NCBI GenBank assembly: GCA_032717465.1
Contig: CM064697.1
Location: 6,019,033 to 6,083,032 of the forward strand
Origin: Coenobita brevimanus
Lineage: Eukaryota; Arthropoda; Malacostraca; Decapoda; Coenobitidae
Reading direction: 5' to 3'
Length of the DNA stretch: 64,000 nt
Shown here: in pieces, positions 11,131 to 22,560 of the stretch
Layout: every line of letters begins with the position of its first letter
How positions within the stretch are numbered: position 1 is the stretch's first letter
Translations under genes and position numbers: made by a program
Notes under the pieces: generated by a model
What the model saw: only the letters and a program-made list of their open reading frames with translations
Databases searched by the model: none
What the model was told of the DNA's origin: nothing

Positions 11131-12175
11131 GACACCACTAACCCTCGCGTCTGCTCGTCCTCCCCCCTACTTGCACCCTCCTCATCTTCCCTCATCCATC
11201 TTCCCTCGTGACGTCACTGGCCCATATTCACCCCCCACACCGAGACTGGCATTAGGAGGGGCAGAGGAGGTCATTGATAGAGGTGACGCGTAGTTCATTA
11301 ATCCACGACAGCTGGTGTTCGTACTGGTGCGGCCTGGCCCTGCGTGGTTTTGATTTTTTTCCCCTTCTAATTTAATTTTGCGTTCGCGATTGTTTTACTC
11401 TCTGTCTCATAGTTCAGGCTTTTCAGTGCGATGATGTCTTATATTCCAGTAGCCTTTTGAGGAGTACGCAGCGTACGAAAGATCTTGTACACTGAAGGAG
11501 CTGTCAATTGTTACGGAGTCAGTAATTGTAAGTTATCTTTAGACAGCAACCCTTTCACAAATAACTTACATTCTACAGTGCAAAATTTCACACATCAATT
11601 TAACAAAGAGCAAACTTGGACAGATACATTCAACGTGTAAAATTCAGCATGAAGAAGGAATTATTTGCAAGACCGGTGTGGTTTTTGCCCCTCCCTCCGT
11701 ACTCGGTAACCCATTTAGGAGTGTTTTGTGGCTATTATGAGCGGTAATTGGCCACAGGGTAAGCTGACCTTCTCATACCCCCTGCCGACGCGCTCGTATA
11801 TAGCAATCTCTCACACTTTAGCACACATTAGGCAAGCTATTACGAACTGGCGCGCGCATGTATATGGAGGGGAATAAGCGGATAGCTGTACTTGAGCTAA
11901 ATCCGAGCTTCTAAATGAGGCGGAGAGGGGAATGGAGCTGAGAGGGGATGAGAAGAAGTGCATGAAGAAGTTACTGAAAAGGAAAATTTATTGGAGTTAA
12001 TGTACGTTAGTTATAGTTAGTCATTCTAATATCATAATATAAACATAGCACCATGTGAACAACTTGAGTCAATAGCATTTTAACGTTGCTTCCTTAATCA
12101 ATGAACTACATCACCTCTGTGGCACAGTTCTCATAGAATCTCACAGGACTGTATCATATCCGGTACATGTACTAG
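11131..12175. other. Mixed non-coding region
   Basis: Positions 11131-11210 are C-rich. The remainder is unique sequence. Around 11700-11890 is a stretch of balanced composition with ATTATGAGCGGTAATTGGCC and GGCAAGCTATTACG, which could be a conserved element but has no decisive signature. Confidence 0.4.
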
Positions 12176-12790
12176 TATGCAGACTCCTCACTTTACTGAA
12201 ATCCATCTTATAAAGCAACCACACCAGTCTACTGCGTACGGTACCAGTTCACTGACGACTATAGCCTACCTTACGAGCTCTGGCATTTCTGTATACATAC
12301 CCTGTTACCTAACGATACCATTGCAGTCACTTCAACACCAACGCGTTCCTTCGTTATATCAACACACTACCTATTATCACTACCAACCTCCTCAGAACAA
12401 ACCCAGTACCACCACATAGTCCCTCAACACAAATTAACCACTGTACCACACCCCTCTACTGCCACCAACCCCTCCTTACCCCTACACCTACAACCTTGTA
12501 TCATAACCGTACCTTCCAGCCCCGCTACCGTCTCACCACACCTCCGTTACCACCTTACCTCTCCTTAACTTCATCACACGACCATACCCAGCACTACCTT
12601 ACTTCACCACCACCATCTCATCCCATAAAGGCCACCGCCACCTCCACCTCACCCCACCAGAAACGCCACCATACACTACACAACGCCACGCCACGCCACC
12701 TCAGCCCACTTCCATCTCACCCCAGAACACTCTCATCCCACCAGCACCCCAGAACATCTCTTGCTTTAACTGTGAGGGACGGTAATCACA
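12176..12790. other. A+C-rich, G-poor block
   Basis: About 600 bp in which the + strand is strikingly poor in G and rich in CCAC, ACCAC and CTCACC words. The Thr/His/Pro/Ser-rich open frames follow from that composition. It may be a decayed (CCA)n-like tract. No gene supported. Confidence 0.55.
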
Positions 12791-13535
12791 GCCCGCTTTG
12801 CCCGCAGAAAAAAGAGAAAACAAAATTCGTGCTAAAAATGTGTAAGCTTCATTAAAAACGCTCACGCGACTTTAACGTCTCTTGACCTGTTATTAAACTC
12901 CAGGAGTCTGAATGGTTAATCAACAACTTCAAAAAGAGTGGGGTAGAGACTGGGAGTGCTGGGCGAGTCTGCAGGCAACAGGCACAATTCGCCTAATCTT
13001 TTTCTCTCTGTTTTGAAAGAACTTTCATGTATTATTCCGACACTCACGTAGCGCCAGACTCATCTTGGAAACTCTCCTGGTGTGTAGGTGTTTATCTGCC
13101 AGGTGTGTGTTTCTAATGCAACATACTGTATTTCACGCTTTCACGTTTACCCTTAATGAAGTTGTATGAAACTGTGATGAAGAAATTAGTCATTACTGTG
13201 TAGCATTTTGTCTGTTTGGAAATTGTTAAAAGCTCAGTGGAAATAATATATGTGAATAATCATGAACAGATGATTGAAGAGATTAATGCTGGACGTGAGT
13301 AAATACAGAGATGGATAAGGCAGTGGGAGCAAGAGAAGGGACTCCACCACCCCTCATCATCTCCATTACACCAGCCAAGATTCCTCAAGTTGGTCGCTCA
13401 GGTAGCTCACACGATACTTCCCTAAGTTTACTTTGGTGGTGTTGAGTTGCACACAAGTTTGCCAAGTTCGTCTCCTCTGAGTTAGCCAATCAGATTAGCT
13501 CACCTGGGTAAGGCTTGTACGAGACCTCCCACTTC
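12791..13535. other. Mixed non-coding region
   Basis: Unique sequence without a recognisable gene or element. An A-rich patch at about 12808-12840 ends the G-poor block. Confidence 0.45.
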
Positions 13536-13945
13536 GTCTATGTGTATCACCTTTCATCTTCACCTTCCGCAGTTCGTCTTTTTATCATGCTTTTCTGATT
13601 TTCCTGTATTGCATTTCCCTACACCTTCATTACCTTTCATCCTCACCTTCCCCAGGTCATCATTTATCATGGTTTTCGGATTTTACTGGGTAGTATTTTT
13701 TTTTTTAACCTTTCAGTACGGTGACTTTTTCTTCTTCTTGCTATCTTATACAGCATTTCCAGTTAGGTAGGTTTTTCAGCATGGTAGGTTTAAATGAGCC
13801 AGACAGACGTTATTGAACTGCAGAGGATAATGTTTTATGTCTTTGCTGTCCATCTCTTTAGTTGTACATTTTTTCTTATACTCTAATTGTATGATTTCAC
13901 CTGTTCCCTTTGTTCCAGTTTTTAATTATCTCGATTTCCCCCCCT

Positions 13946-13982
<37 letters not shown>

Positions 13983-14031
13983 CTTTTCTGTGCTCTTCTC
14001 TCCTCATCTTTTCTTTCTTCCCATCTTTTTT

Positions 14032-14084
<53 letters not shown>

Positions 14085-14175
14085 TTCTCTTCTCTTCTCC
14101 TTTCCTCCTCCTTTCTTCCCTGCTCTTCTTTTCTCTTTCTGGTAACTCATCACCCTTTCTTCCTACGGCATATCC
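13536..14175. repeat. Pyrimidine block with local duplication and two (CT)n tracts
   Basis: Near 13556 and 13639 the words CATCTTCACCTTCCGCAG and CATCCTCACCTTCCCCAG start two related copies that each continue to a TATCATG.TTTTC sequence, with a period of about 83 bp. Farther on are (CT)n at 13954-13979 and (TC)n at about 14036-14080. The overlapping Ser/Leu/Pro and Arg/Glu frames reflect these tracts. Confidence 0.65.
14036..14080. repeat. (TC)22 microsatellite
   Basis: Near-perfect TC run inside a wider pyrimidine tract. A shorter relative lies at 13954-13979. Confidence 0.95.
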
Positions 14176-14315
14176 ACGTTGTCTAAATAAGCGATACAAG
14201 CACTCAGCTGCAACCCTCGCCGAAAATTTGATTATACGGATGGGAATAATTAGCCCAGTCGAGTCCTTCCGTCTGGCGAGACCGGATAATGACTTAATAC
14301 AATATTGACTCAGAC

Positions 14316-15480
14316 TCTACCGGAGAGAGAGAGAGGTTGGGGGGGGGGGCGAGAGAGACGAAGGAGAAACGGAGGAAACTCGAGGGTGTGATGGAAAGAG
14401 AGATGAAGGTGAAGAGTTGAGGTGTGATTGAAGGAGTAGAGAACGAATACCCAAAAAGACGAAGGGCAAACAAGCAAGTATAAAAGGAAAGAGATGGATG
14501 AAGATTTAAGGTGAGATTGATGATTGAGAGAACGACAAACCGGAAAGAGGGTATCCAAGGGGCGATAATGAGAATAAAGAGTGAATGCGAAGTAAGAAAT
14601 GAAAGAAGAGATGAGCAAGTGACAGGTAGTAGCAGACGAATGTAGAGGGTGTCATGAAGGAAGTACGGAGGAAAGGTTAAAGTAGAATGTATGCTAGGTG
14701 CGACTGGAGAGAAGAGGAAATTAATAATGGGAGACTAGGGAGAATAGACTGTATGGAAGTGGGATTTCAGGAAAGCAAGAACGATAAAGAAAAAAAGGAG
14801 AAACACTGGTAAATAGAGGGATTGAAAGGAGAACTAAAGGATAAAGATTAAGTTCAGCTGCGTCGAGATGACATTAAAAAGAAGGTAGGAGCGCATGGCG
14901 AGAGGTATAAAGAAGAGACAGCAGAAAGACTGAAGTAGACGGGTTGCAACTGGATGTAAAAGGTTGAATGAGGGGAGATATTGGCAACATGACTGAGAGA
15001 CTGAGTTAATTTGGAGGTGGAGTGAGAAAGAAGGAAAGGAGGAACATGGGAAAGAAAAGAGTAAGGGAAAGATGGGGAGAGTCATCAAAATCATCTAGGG
15101 ATGAAAAGTAGCGGAAGAGTAAAAACGAAAAAAAGAATAAGGGAATGACGGGAAAAGCATGGGAATTAAAAAGAGATGAAAAGTCGTGGAAGAGGAAAAA
15201 CGTAAGAGAATTATTGGATGATAGGAGAGGCATGAGAACGAGAAAAAGGCAAACTAGAGAAACGGGAGACGGGGAAAATTGGGGAAAAGTACAGAAGAGT
15301 AGAGGCGAGACATGGAATAAAAAGATGTGAAAACAACAAAGAACAGACGAGACGGATGAAAGAATAGGGGACTGATGGGAGGGGCGTGGGACTGAAAGGG
15401 AGGTGAAAGGCAGAGAAAAGATAAGAGACGAAAGAGAATAGGGGAATGACAGGTGATAGTTGAGCGAATGTGAAAGAGGT
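14316..15480. repeat. Purine-rich block with degenerate repeats
   Basis: The + strand is G+A-rich for about 1.15 kb. Loose units recur around 15040-15460, marked by GATGAAAAGTAGCGGAAGAG (15099) and GATGAAAAGTCGTGGAAGAG (15174), and by AATAAGGGAATGACGGG (15136) and AATAGGGGAATGACAGG (15437). This is a decayed tandem array. Minus-strand Ser/Phe/Leu-rich frames are compositional. Confidence 0.6.
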
Positions 15481-16224
15481 GGAAACTAGGCACGCCCATG
15501 ACTTGTCTGTCATTTTCCTATCTTTTATTTCCATGGGTGTCCTTACTTTTTCCTCGTTCCTCACCTCCGATCTCCTGTTCCCTGATACCAATCCCATCTT
15601 GTCTTCTTTCCTCACTCATATATTTCTTTTCCTCTGTACTCCGTTTTTCTTTACCATCTGGTTCTGATTCGTCACTCTGGTCTTATTTTTTTATTTCTTT
15701 TTTATTCAAGCTTATATTTTCTTTTTATTCAAGTTTTTGCTTCTCAGTATTTTTGCTGATTTATGTCATGGTGTGGTGATTAATGTGGCGATTTTGGATC
15801 CGACCTCGATTCAGGACAGTATATATATTTTTTCTTAAAGTTGCAGATATACTAGAGTTGAACTTTTCTCCTTTTGACTATCCCTTCCACTTTTTATTTA
15901 TTTATTTTTTTTATTCATGGCGTTGTATGATACCAGACATGGGAGAGCGACGCGTGCTGACTTTCTTCTTGTTTTTCTTGTTCTTGTTTTATGGCAGTTA
16001 GTGTTACTGCACATTATTATTACTTTTCTTCCATTCAGTCCTAAATTCTTGAAACAAATATGAGTAGGCTTACTATTTACAGTAATCAGTGTAAAAGGGA
16101 AGTGGCATTGGAAGATGGATGGAGTTAGCGCAGAACTGTGTCATGTGAGGGGAGGTATGAGTATTGAAATTAGAGTAAGTAGATGAGACCAGTGAGATGG
16201 GCAGTGGGATGGTAATAGGGGAGG
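15481..16224. other. T-rich to mixed region
   Basis: Positions 15490-15760 are T+C-rich. Positions 15760-16224 are mixed and turn purine-rich towards the end. No supported gene. Confidence 0.45.
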
Positions 16225-16530
16225 AGGAGGAGAAGATAGCAGTTGTGGATTGTGAGGTGTTCGGAAGGGGAAGGAGGGAGGTTAAGGACTGGGGTAGTAG
16301 CGTGAGGTGATTGCGAGGGAGAGGAGGGAGGTTATTGGTAGCAGTAGTGGCTTGTGGGGATATGCAGGGTACTAATGAGGGAGATAGAGGACTGCAGATG
16401 TGGCCTGTGAGGTGCTGTGATATGTAAGCATGAGGGAGGTAAAGGGTTGAAGATGTGGCTTGTATGGTGATGAGATGGGTAAGAAAGGAGTACCGTAGGT
16501 TATGGATTAGTGGTTGAGAGGTTATGTGGA
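16225..16530. repeat. About 52-bp degenerate tandem repeat, about five copies
   Basis: A unit of the form GAGGTTAAGGACTG-GTAG-TGTGGCTTGTGAGGTG recurs with starts near 16232, 16278, 16328, 16380 and 16436, a spacing of 46-56 bp. Copies are similar but carry many substitutions and small indels, so the array is old. Confidence 0.65.
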
Positions 16531-17193
16531 GGCACCCTATTATAATGATATACTCAACTGAATGACGGTGATAAAAAAATAGAGCGATAGAGTGTGGTTA
16601 TTGCTAAAGAGGCGAGGGAATGTTGCACCAGTGACCGTGAATTAGGATAGCGTCCTTCCCTTACCTGTGAGTTCAGTGACTGAGGGTATTAGGGATGGAC
16701 ATCACGTTGCCGGGACTCCCTACTAAAACTCCAGTGTGGCCTAACTTCTGAGAGCGACTTCACTTAGCTGATTACCGGCCGAGATGTGTTTTTCCTTTTT
16801 TTTGGTGTGTGTAGGTGGGAGAGGGGAAGAAAGGACTGTGATGGTGAGGAGGGAACAGTCCTCACCTTTTCATGTGATGACCTTGCTTCAGGTTTTCCTT
16901 CTTTACTGGTTTTTAATATTCTGAAATAGACGCGGACATTTAAAAAATTATGTTATTAAATGTTAATGAGCAGGAGCCGGGGCAAAAGTGCATTAGTTAA
17001 ATATACCCTGGAATAGGGCAATACTTTTCGTTGATAATTACCTTTACTGGAGTCAATTAAAGTGCATTAAAAGTATTTACCTTTGGCAGCAATTAAAAAG
17101 GAACTTTCTGTAATATAAAACTTTTCGTTCAGGTAATTAATGCAGTGATTGCCATACCTTTCATTTGTAATATAGCGTTGTATTGCTGTGTCA
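16531..17193. other. Mixed region with AT-rich ATTA-containing segment
   Basis: 16531-16900 is unremarkable unique sequence. 16920-17150 is non-repetitive, AT-rich and carries many TTAAT/ATTA words such as CAATTAAAGTGCATTAAAAG near 17054 and GGTAATTAATGCAGTG near 17134, plus CTTTTCGTTGATAATTACC. It could be a regulatory element bound by homeodomain factors. Conservation would be needed to support that. Confidence 0.3.
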
Positions 17194-17367
17194 CTAACCC
17201 CATCGCGTTATGGCATTTCAGATTAATCTTAGGAAAGACCTTTAGTAGTGAATGACTAAAATATTATATATTTATTAGCTTCTTCATCGTTACAGTGTCT
17301 TATTCCATTCGCGTTATCACCAGACGCTTTTATTCCGTTTATGGGAAACTCTTAGCGAAAGAGTTAA
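17194..17367. mobile_element. MITE-like TTAA element, diverged two-part copy
   Basis: Starts CTAACCCCATCGCG and ends GCGAAAGAGTTAA, degenerate inverted ends. As in the copy at 6604 there is an internal module end (GACCTTTAGTAGTGAATG near 17236) and then a second module with GTTATCACCAGACGCTTTTA (about 17312). The shared CACCAGACG core and module order support common ancestry with the other copies. Confidence 0.6.
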
Positions 17368-18060
17368 ACATCCTCACCAGCAGCATCCCCCACCCCCCCT
17401 TCCCCATCTTCATCTACTCTCCCTTCGCCTTCCCGAGCCAGGGGACGGGCGTGAGGGAAGGTTATGGCTGAGGTGGCGAGGGGAACGGCGACCACTGCAC
17501 AAATCACACACAGGGGGAGGCTGTGTCCACTCCCTTACCCTGCCTTCACCTCCTCCTGTTGCCGCTCACTTCAACCCTCACTTTTTCATATTTCATATTT
17601 CTTCGACACTTTCGCGCTCTCCCTCCTTATTTCTGCATTAGTCTTCCTTCAGCCCCTTTATTCCATACACTTTTATATACAGCAGTTATCTTATGTTTTA
17701 ATTATATCGCCATATGCCTTTTCTCCACATCTGCTTTTCATATTTCACTTTTCCCCGGTCCATGCACTTTCTCCCTTCCTAATTTTCCCTTACTGTCCAT
17801 GTGCCTCCAGTTCCTTCTTTCTTTTTAAGTACCTTTATTCGCAATTGTCTACTCTAGTGCCTCCTCACTCCATCTTTTTCACGTCTTTCTTTCCCTCTGT
17901 TCTTCCCTAAACCTCTACATTATATTATCTCTTCCCAGTCTCTAGTGTAATGTTTCTCTTACAACTTTTTTTTTTATATAATCACACTATCTTCTTTACC
18001 TATAGCTTAATACCCCTTCTTCCACCGTCTCGTCGTTACTTGTACTTTTCCTCATTTTTG
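17368..18060. other. Pyrimidine-rich block
   Basis: C+T-rich + strand with Ser/Phe/Leu/Pro-rich frames in two phases. A G-rich island at 17436-17475 and 17500-17522 interrupts it. No gene supported. Confidence 0.55.
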
Positions 18061-18350
18061 GTCCTAGCCTCGCCACACTGAGGTCGAAATCGGATAATAC
18101 TGTGATAAGTTGTCCGGTCGTGTGCATCGGGGTAGAAGTTGGAAGAAAAACGCCCCATTTCATTGAGCCACGTTCTAGACACTGTGTTTCAGTGTCAGGC
18201 GTTATGTGGATGGCTGATGATAAACGAAATACCTAGAACGTGGCCTTATGAATAGGGTGATCTTCATTTCTTTCCCTGGGCAGTTTACATTAGAATATAT
18301 CCGATCCCATCCTCACTGTGACGACGCTCTAAGACATCACACTCTGCTGT
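18061..18350. other. Unique sequence before the minisatellite
   Basis: Mixed composition. The repeated word TCTAGACACTGTG/CCTAGAACGTGG is not arranged in a clear structure. The sequence ACATCACACTCTGCTGT at about 18334-18350 already resembles a decayed 24-bp unit of the array that follows. Confidence 0.4.
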
Positions 18351-18983
18351 CTTCCTTGCATCACCCTCTGCCATCTTCCTTGGATTACCCTTTGCCACCT
18401 TCCTTGCATCACCCTTTGCCACCTTCCTTGCATCACCCTCTGCCATCTTTCTTGCATCATCCTCTGCCATCTCCCTTGCATCACCCTCTGCCATCTTCCT
18501 TGCATCACCCTCTGCCATCTTCCTTGCATCACCCTCTGCCATCTTCCTTGCATCACCCTCTGCCATCTTCCTTGCATCACCCTCTGCCGTCTTCCTTGCA
18601 TCACCCTCTGCCATCTTCCTTGCATCACCCTCTTCCACCTTCCTTGCACCACTCTCTACCATCTTTCCCGCATCACCCTCTGCCATCTTCCTTGCATCAC
18701 CCTCTGCCATCTTCCTTGCATCACCCTCTGCCATCTTTCTTGCATCATCCTCTGCCATCTCCCTTGCATCACCCTCTGCCATCTTCCTTGCATCACCCTT
18801 TACCATCTTCCTTGCATCACCCTTTACCATCTCCCTTGCATCACCCTCTACCATCTTCCTTGCATCACCCTCTACCATCTTCCTTGCATCACCCTCTACC
18901 ATCTTCCTTGCATCACCCTCTACCATCTTCCTTGCATCACCCTCTACCATCTTCCTTGCATCACCCTCTACCATCTTCCTTGC
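18351..18983. repeat. 24-bp minisatellite, about 26 copies
   Basis: Consensus unit CTTCCTTGCATCACCCTCTG plus CCAT. Because 24 is a multiple of three, the array stays open in frame on both strands. On + it reads as repeats of HHPLPSSL within a frame 18248-18994. On - it reads as repeats of ARKMVEGD/ARKMAEGD within a frame 18285-18998. Units differ by one or two bases; the last seven or so share a CTACC variant, and the pair PSFL then PSPL recurs exactly 288 bp (12 units) apart, showing block homogenisation. An automatic pipeline may call a protein here. I regard the array as non-coding, since there is no signal peptide, flanking domain or clear codon constraint. Confidence 0.95.
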
Positions 18984-19127
18984 CACAGACTTGAACACAC
19001 AAACAGAAAATTCTACTCTGGCACGTTACGGAGAGCACGAAAGCCTGTGTAAGACGCTTTCACAAACACCGATTTTTAAGAGGCTGGTACTCGATAAGCT
19101 GACTGATGTTGATGTCGGACTTTGCAT
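18984..19127. other. Unique spacer
   Basis: Sequence between the minisatellite and the TTAA element. No feature recognised. Confidence 0.4.
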
Positions 19128-19334
19128 TTAACCCGATTGTATTGAGACGTGGGTACATCTGTCGGTCTGAAAGATTAAAACTTTTTACTCCTTGTGTACC
19201 ACGACATCTTTATTTATTGTTGGTACGAATTGATGATTGCAGTCAGATTTTCATGAAAAATTGAACTGTTAGTATTTTTTATATCGAGTTTTTTTTTATT
19301 CAGCTTTGGAAAGACATCGTAGTAAAGAGGTTAA
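19128..19334. mobile_element. MITE-like TTAA element
   Basis: 207 bp beginning TTAACCCGATTG and ending CATCGTAGTAAAGAGGTTAA, with TTAA at both extremes and a length close to the copies at 9627 (217 bp) and 6604 (210 bp). A second module start, CTTTTTACTCC, lies near 19174. The inverted ends are diverged, so assignment rests on the ends, the size and the CGTAGT core. Confidence 0.6.
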
Positions 19335-20428
19335 AAAAAATGATATCGTCCTGGATGCGGGAGTTCCTTTTTATTCTAAATATATTCGTCTTCTGTTAAT
19401 TTAAAAAACTCATAGTTCATCATCATACACATCTTCCTTGCAAACCATGTACAGAGAGATCTCAAGGGTATACTCGTGAATAGACTGCAAAATGCCTATA
19501 TCAGAGGCTTGAAAAACGACCACTTCATCATCTGATCGGCGACGTTAAAAGGCATGACGAACATAGGCCATTAGTCACTCTCAAGGAGGCATTGACAGGG
19601 AAAAAAAAGTCAGACCTGGCAGGAAGAGAGCGATGTAAAGGTTTGGACGGCCGTAACAAATGTGGGAGGTGACGGGAGGCATTGTCTGGCGGCGGTGTAG
19701 CTCATTACGGGGTGAGTGATCGCGTCGTCAGTGCCACCTCGGACGGACACCACCTTTCCACCCTGGAGACGATGTGAGCTGCGGGGGGTCGTTCTGTCAG
19801 TTTTGCAGCCTCTTGGCCTAGTATTTATAAACTCCCCCAAGCATATGTTGTGGTTTTTATGCAATTGCTTACATACAAATATTTATCCTCCCTCTTACAG
19901 CTACCACCCACTTTACAAACCAATTGGAGTGAACGCTACGGTGACGGAAATATGAAAAAACGGTCTGTGGTAATAGTTAACGGTTATGGTGACCTGTTTA
20001 TTCTGTCAAGTGGTTAAAAATCTTTTATAAATACTTCTCCTGCTCGACACTTGAGATGCGATGGCTGACGCTTCTTACTGGTTGATGTCCCATGAAAAAG
20101 GATGATTGGAATCCCTATCGATATTCCAATACCTTCTTATTTTAAACTTCTTGACATTCAGGATAAATCAGTATGGTTTATGCACAGGTTGACTTTTAAA
20201 AATTTCGTATGACCATTGTTTGAAATTTGTTTATGGCCATTTCTTGAAACACTTTTCATGTTCGCGTATTAAACTTGGAATAAATGATAATATTGAAATT
20301 CATGGTGTTGCACTGATGTACGAACTTGTTTAACTTTCATTTTACGGTTTGTCTTCCGTTTTGTAGACACTGATACAAAGTCTCGTGATATTTCAGAACT
20401 AAATATTCAACTTTCAGGGCAGTATTAA
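19335..20428. other. Mixed non-coding region
   Basis: Unique sequence. ATCTCAAGGGTATACTCGTGAATAG-like sequence at about 19457-19485 resembles the duplicated element at 27632-27780, hinting at a dispersed repeat. No gene supported. Confidence 0.45.
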
Positions 20429-20519
20429 CTAACGCACCTATGACTCTCTCAGCTGTATAAAATCGTCAGGTAATAGCTGGAGTAAAGTACCCTAGATGTT
20501 CCGGTCATGAGAGGGTTAG
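20429..20519. mobile_element. Half-size MITE-like element
   Basis: 91 bp starting CTAACGCACCTATGACTCTC and ending GGTCATGAGAGGGTTAG, an imperfect inverted repeat, with an internal AAAATCGTCAGG word resembling the AAAATCGTCTAG of the copy at 47717. It may represent a single module of the larger two-part elements. Confidence 0.5.
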
Positions 20520-21690
20520 TGAAAACAGCACATATTTGACAGTCAGTAGGCTAATAATTTTCAAAGATAGGTTAATAAAGCTAACAAATTGCATGGCGTA
20601 TTGCAACCGCTCATACTAATCCACTACACCATCGCTCCTGCCGCGCCATCCGCCCCTCACGTTGCGTATCCACCAATCACTTTGAGTGGTCCTTCCTCCA
20701 TCTCTCCAAAGATACAGTTGGTGCATCCTTCTCGCATCACCTTCTAACCTCTGTGCTATGGTTATGACCTTTTAAAACTAATTCTTGCCACCAATGGACA
20801 GTTTTATTAAGCTTAAGAGAAGTAATTCCTTTAATGGCTTCTTAATACAATATGTCTCCCTCAAGCTGAGTAAATTAATCTGGTGGTAGTAAGATGAAGA
20901 AAGAGCCCTTACCGCATACCTCTGCCAAGGTAGCATCGTCCCTCTTTTGGCCATATCCTCTGACTTTCATTATCCCAAAGTTAAATAGTTGTTTCTCTGA
21001 TGGTCTTCAGTTATTATTCCAAATTGGGTGCAAAATCATCCAGTAGTTTTTCCATAATGTTTGTGATAGATAAGTAAGAAAAGACAGACAGACACAAGTA
21101 AACTGAGCCCAAAAGGTAGCCTCTGTGTCGAAGTTAATAAGGAGAGGCGTCTTATTACAGTTAGGGTTAGCTATATATCCCGGTATTAGTGTTCCTTTAC
21201 CTTTCGTGACCTTTGTTTAACATTTCCGTAAATTACCCAAGGCCATTTCAACATTTCGATCAAGCAGAATCCTCTTTCCCCTGCCGTATTTTTTTTCCCC
21301 TCACACAGTACAATAATAACCATTTATATTCAGTCTCTGTTATCAATGCTTACACCTACCTTGATGCATTCCATGTCATCCCAAGTCTTCCTTCTGTCAT
21401 TCATTTCTCTTTCTAGCTCCTGTTCACACTCAGAGGCTAGAATCTCTCGCAGTTAAGTCTTGGCAATCACTTTCTAAGCCCACATAGCCTTCTCAGCTTA
21501 ACGCCCTTCTCTTCTCAGCATACCAAACTCCTGCACCATTTTCAGCTCACACAACCGTTTCGTGAGCTCATCCAGCCTCCTCCTCAGCTCACTGGCCCCT
21601 CCCACCCATCCACCAAAGCAAGATAAAGTTACCTCATAGCTCCTGGCTTAATGGCCCTCACCAGTCTGCCATCGTCCAGAATTTTCGGCG
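20520..21690. other. Mixed non-coding region
   Basis: Unique sequence with balanced composition. 21400-21640 is C+T-rich. No coding signal recognised. Confidence 0.45.
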
Positions 21691-22560
21691 CAAGGAAGGA
21701 AAGAGGGAGTGATGCCGGGTTATGTATAGAGCTCGGAGCCTGGAAAGGGAGGGAGGGTAAGAGTGGGAGGAGAAAGGAGTGGTAGTGGAAGAAAGAGTGG
21801 ATATGAGTGTGAGAATGAGAATGGCTTTGAGTGGGAGTGAACCTGAGAAGAGGAGCAGGAATGGATCTGAGAGTGGGAGTGGGGATGGATTTGGGAGTGG
21901 GAGTGGGAGAACTGGATCTGGGAGTGGGAGTGGGTCTTGGAATAAAAGTGAGAATGGATCTGAGAGTAGGAGTGGGAATGGATCAGAGAGTGTGAGCGGG
22001 AGTGGATCTAAGTGGAACTAGATCTGAGGTTGGTAGTAGAGGGGAGTGTAGGATGTCCAGGGAAGAAGGTAGTGGGAAAGAAAGGAGGGAAGGAGAAGTG
22101 AAATGCGAGGGGGTTCGGATGGAGAGTGGTAATTGAAGTGGAAGTTGGTAGGTGTGAGGGAGGGTGTAAAGAGATGGAGAGTAAATAAAGGGGTTGGTGG
22201 TGAGAGAGGTTGAAAGAGGAAAGTAGGGAGAGAGGGACAGAGAGAAGGATCAGGGAGAAAGGGAGAGAGAGAGAAGTAAGGTAGGAGGGAAGGGGGAGGG
22301 ATAGAGAGAAATAGGGAGAAGGGTCCGAGATGGAGATGGAGATAGGGGTAAGAAGAAAGGTCAGAAAGGAGGAAGAATAGCAAGTCAGTTCGAGGGGGCG
22401 GGAGTATGAAGAAGGATCAGAGAGGAGAGAAAGGGGAGGGGGAGACGGAGATAGAGAGAAAGGTTAGAGAGAGATGGGGGGAGGAGGAGAAAGGGGCATA
22501 CTGATCCCGGAGAGTGAGAGAGAGGCCTGTTGTTTACGATGTGAGGGAGCGTGTGGGGAG
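21691..22560. repeat. Purine-rich block with GGGAGTGG/GGATCTG minisatellite
   Basis: Between about 21775 and 22020 units built from GGATCTGAGAGTGGGAGTGG recur, giving a Ser-Gly-rich frame on +. From 22020 to 22560 the strand stays G+A-rich with GAGAGAGGGA words. The Ser-Gly peptide resembles glycosaminoglycan attachment sequence only because the DNA repeat is GGGAGT. Confidence 0.75.

Noticed and set aside
18248..18998. Repetitive protein of 237-248 residues on either strand
   Set aside because: Both frames exist only because the minisatellite unit is 24 bp. There is no flanking domain, no convincing selection signal, and both strands cannot be coding.
21779..22021. Ser-Gly-rich protein resembling a proteoglycan core
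   Set aside because: The peptide is the direct translation of GGGAGTGG-type DNA repeats inside a purine-rich block.
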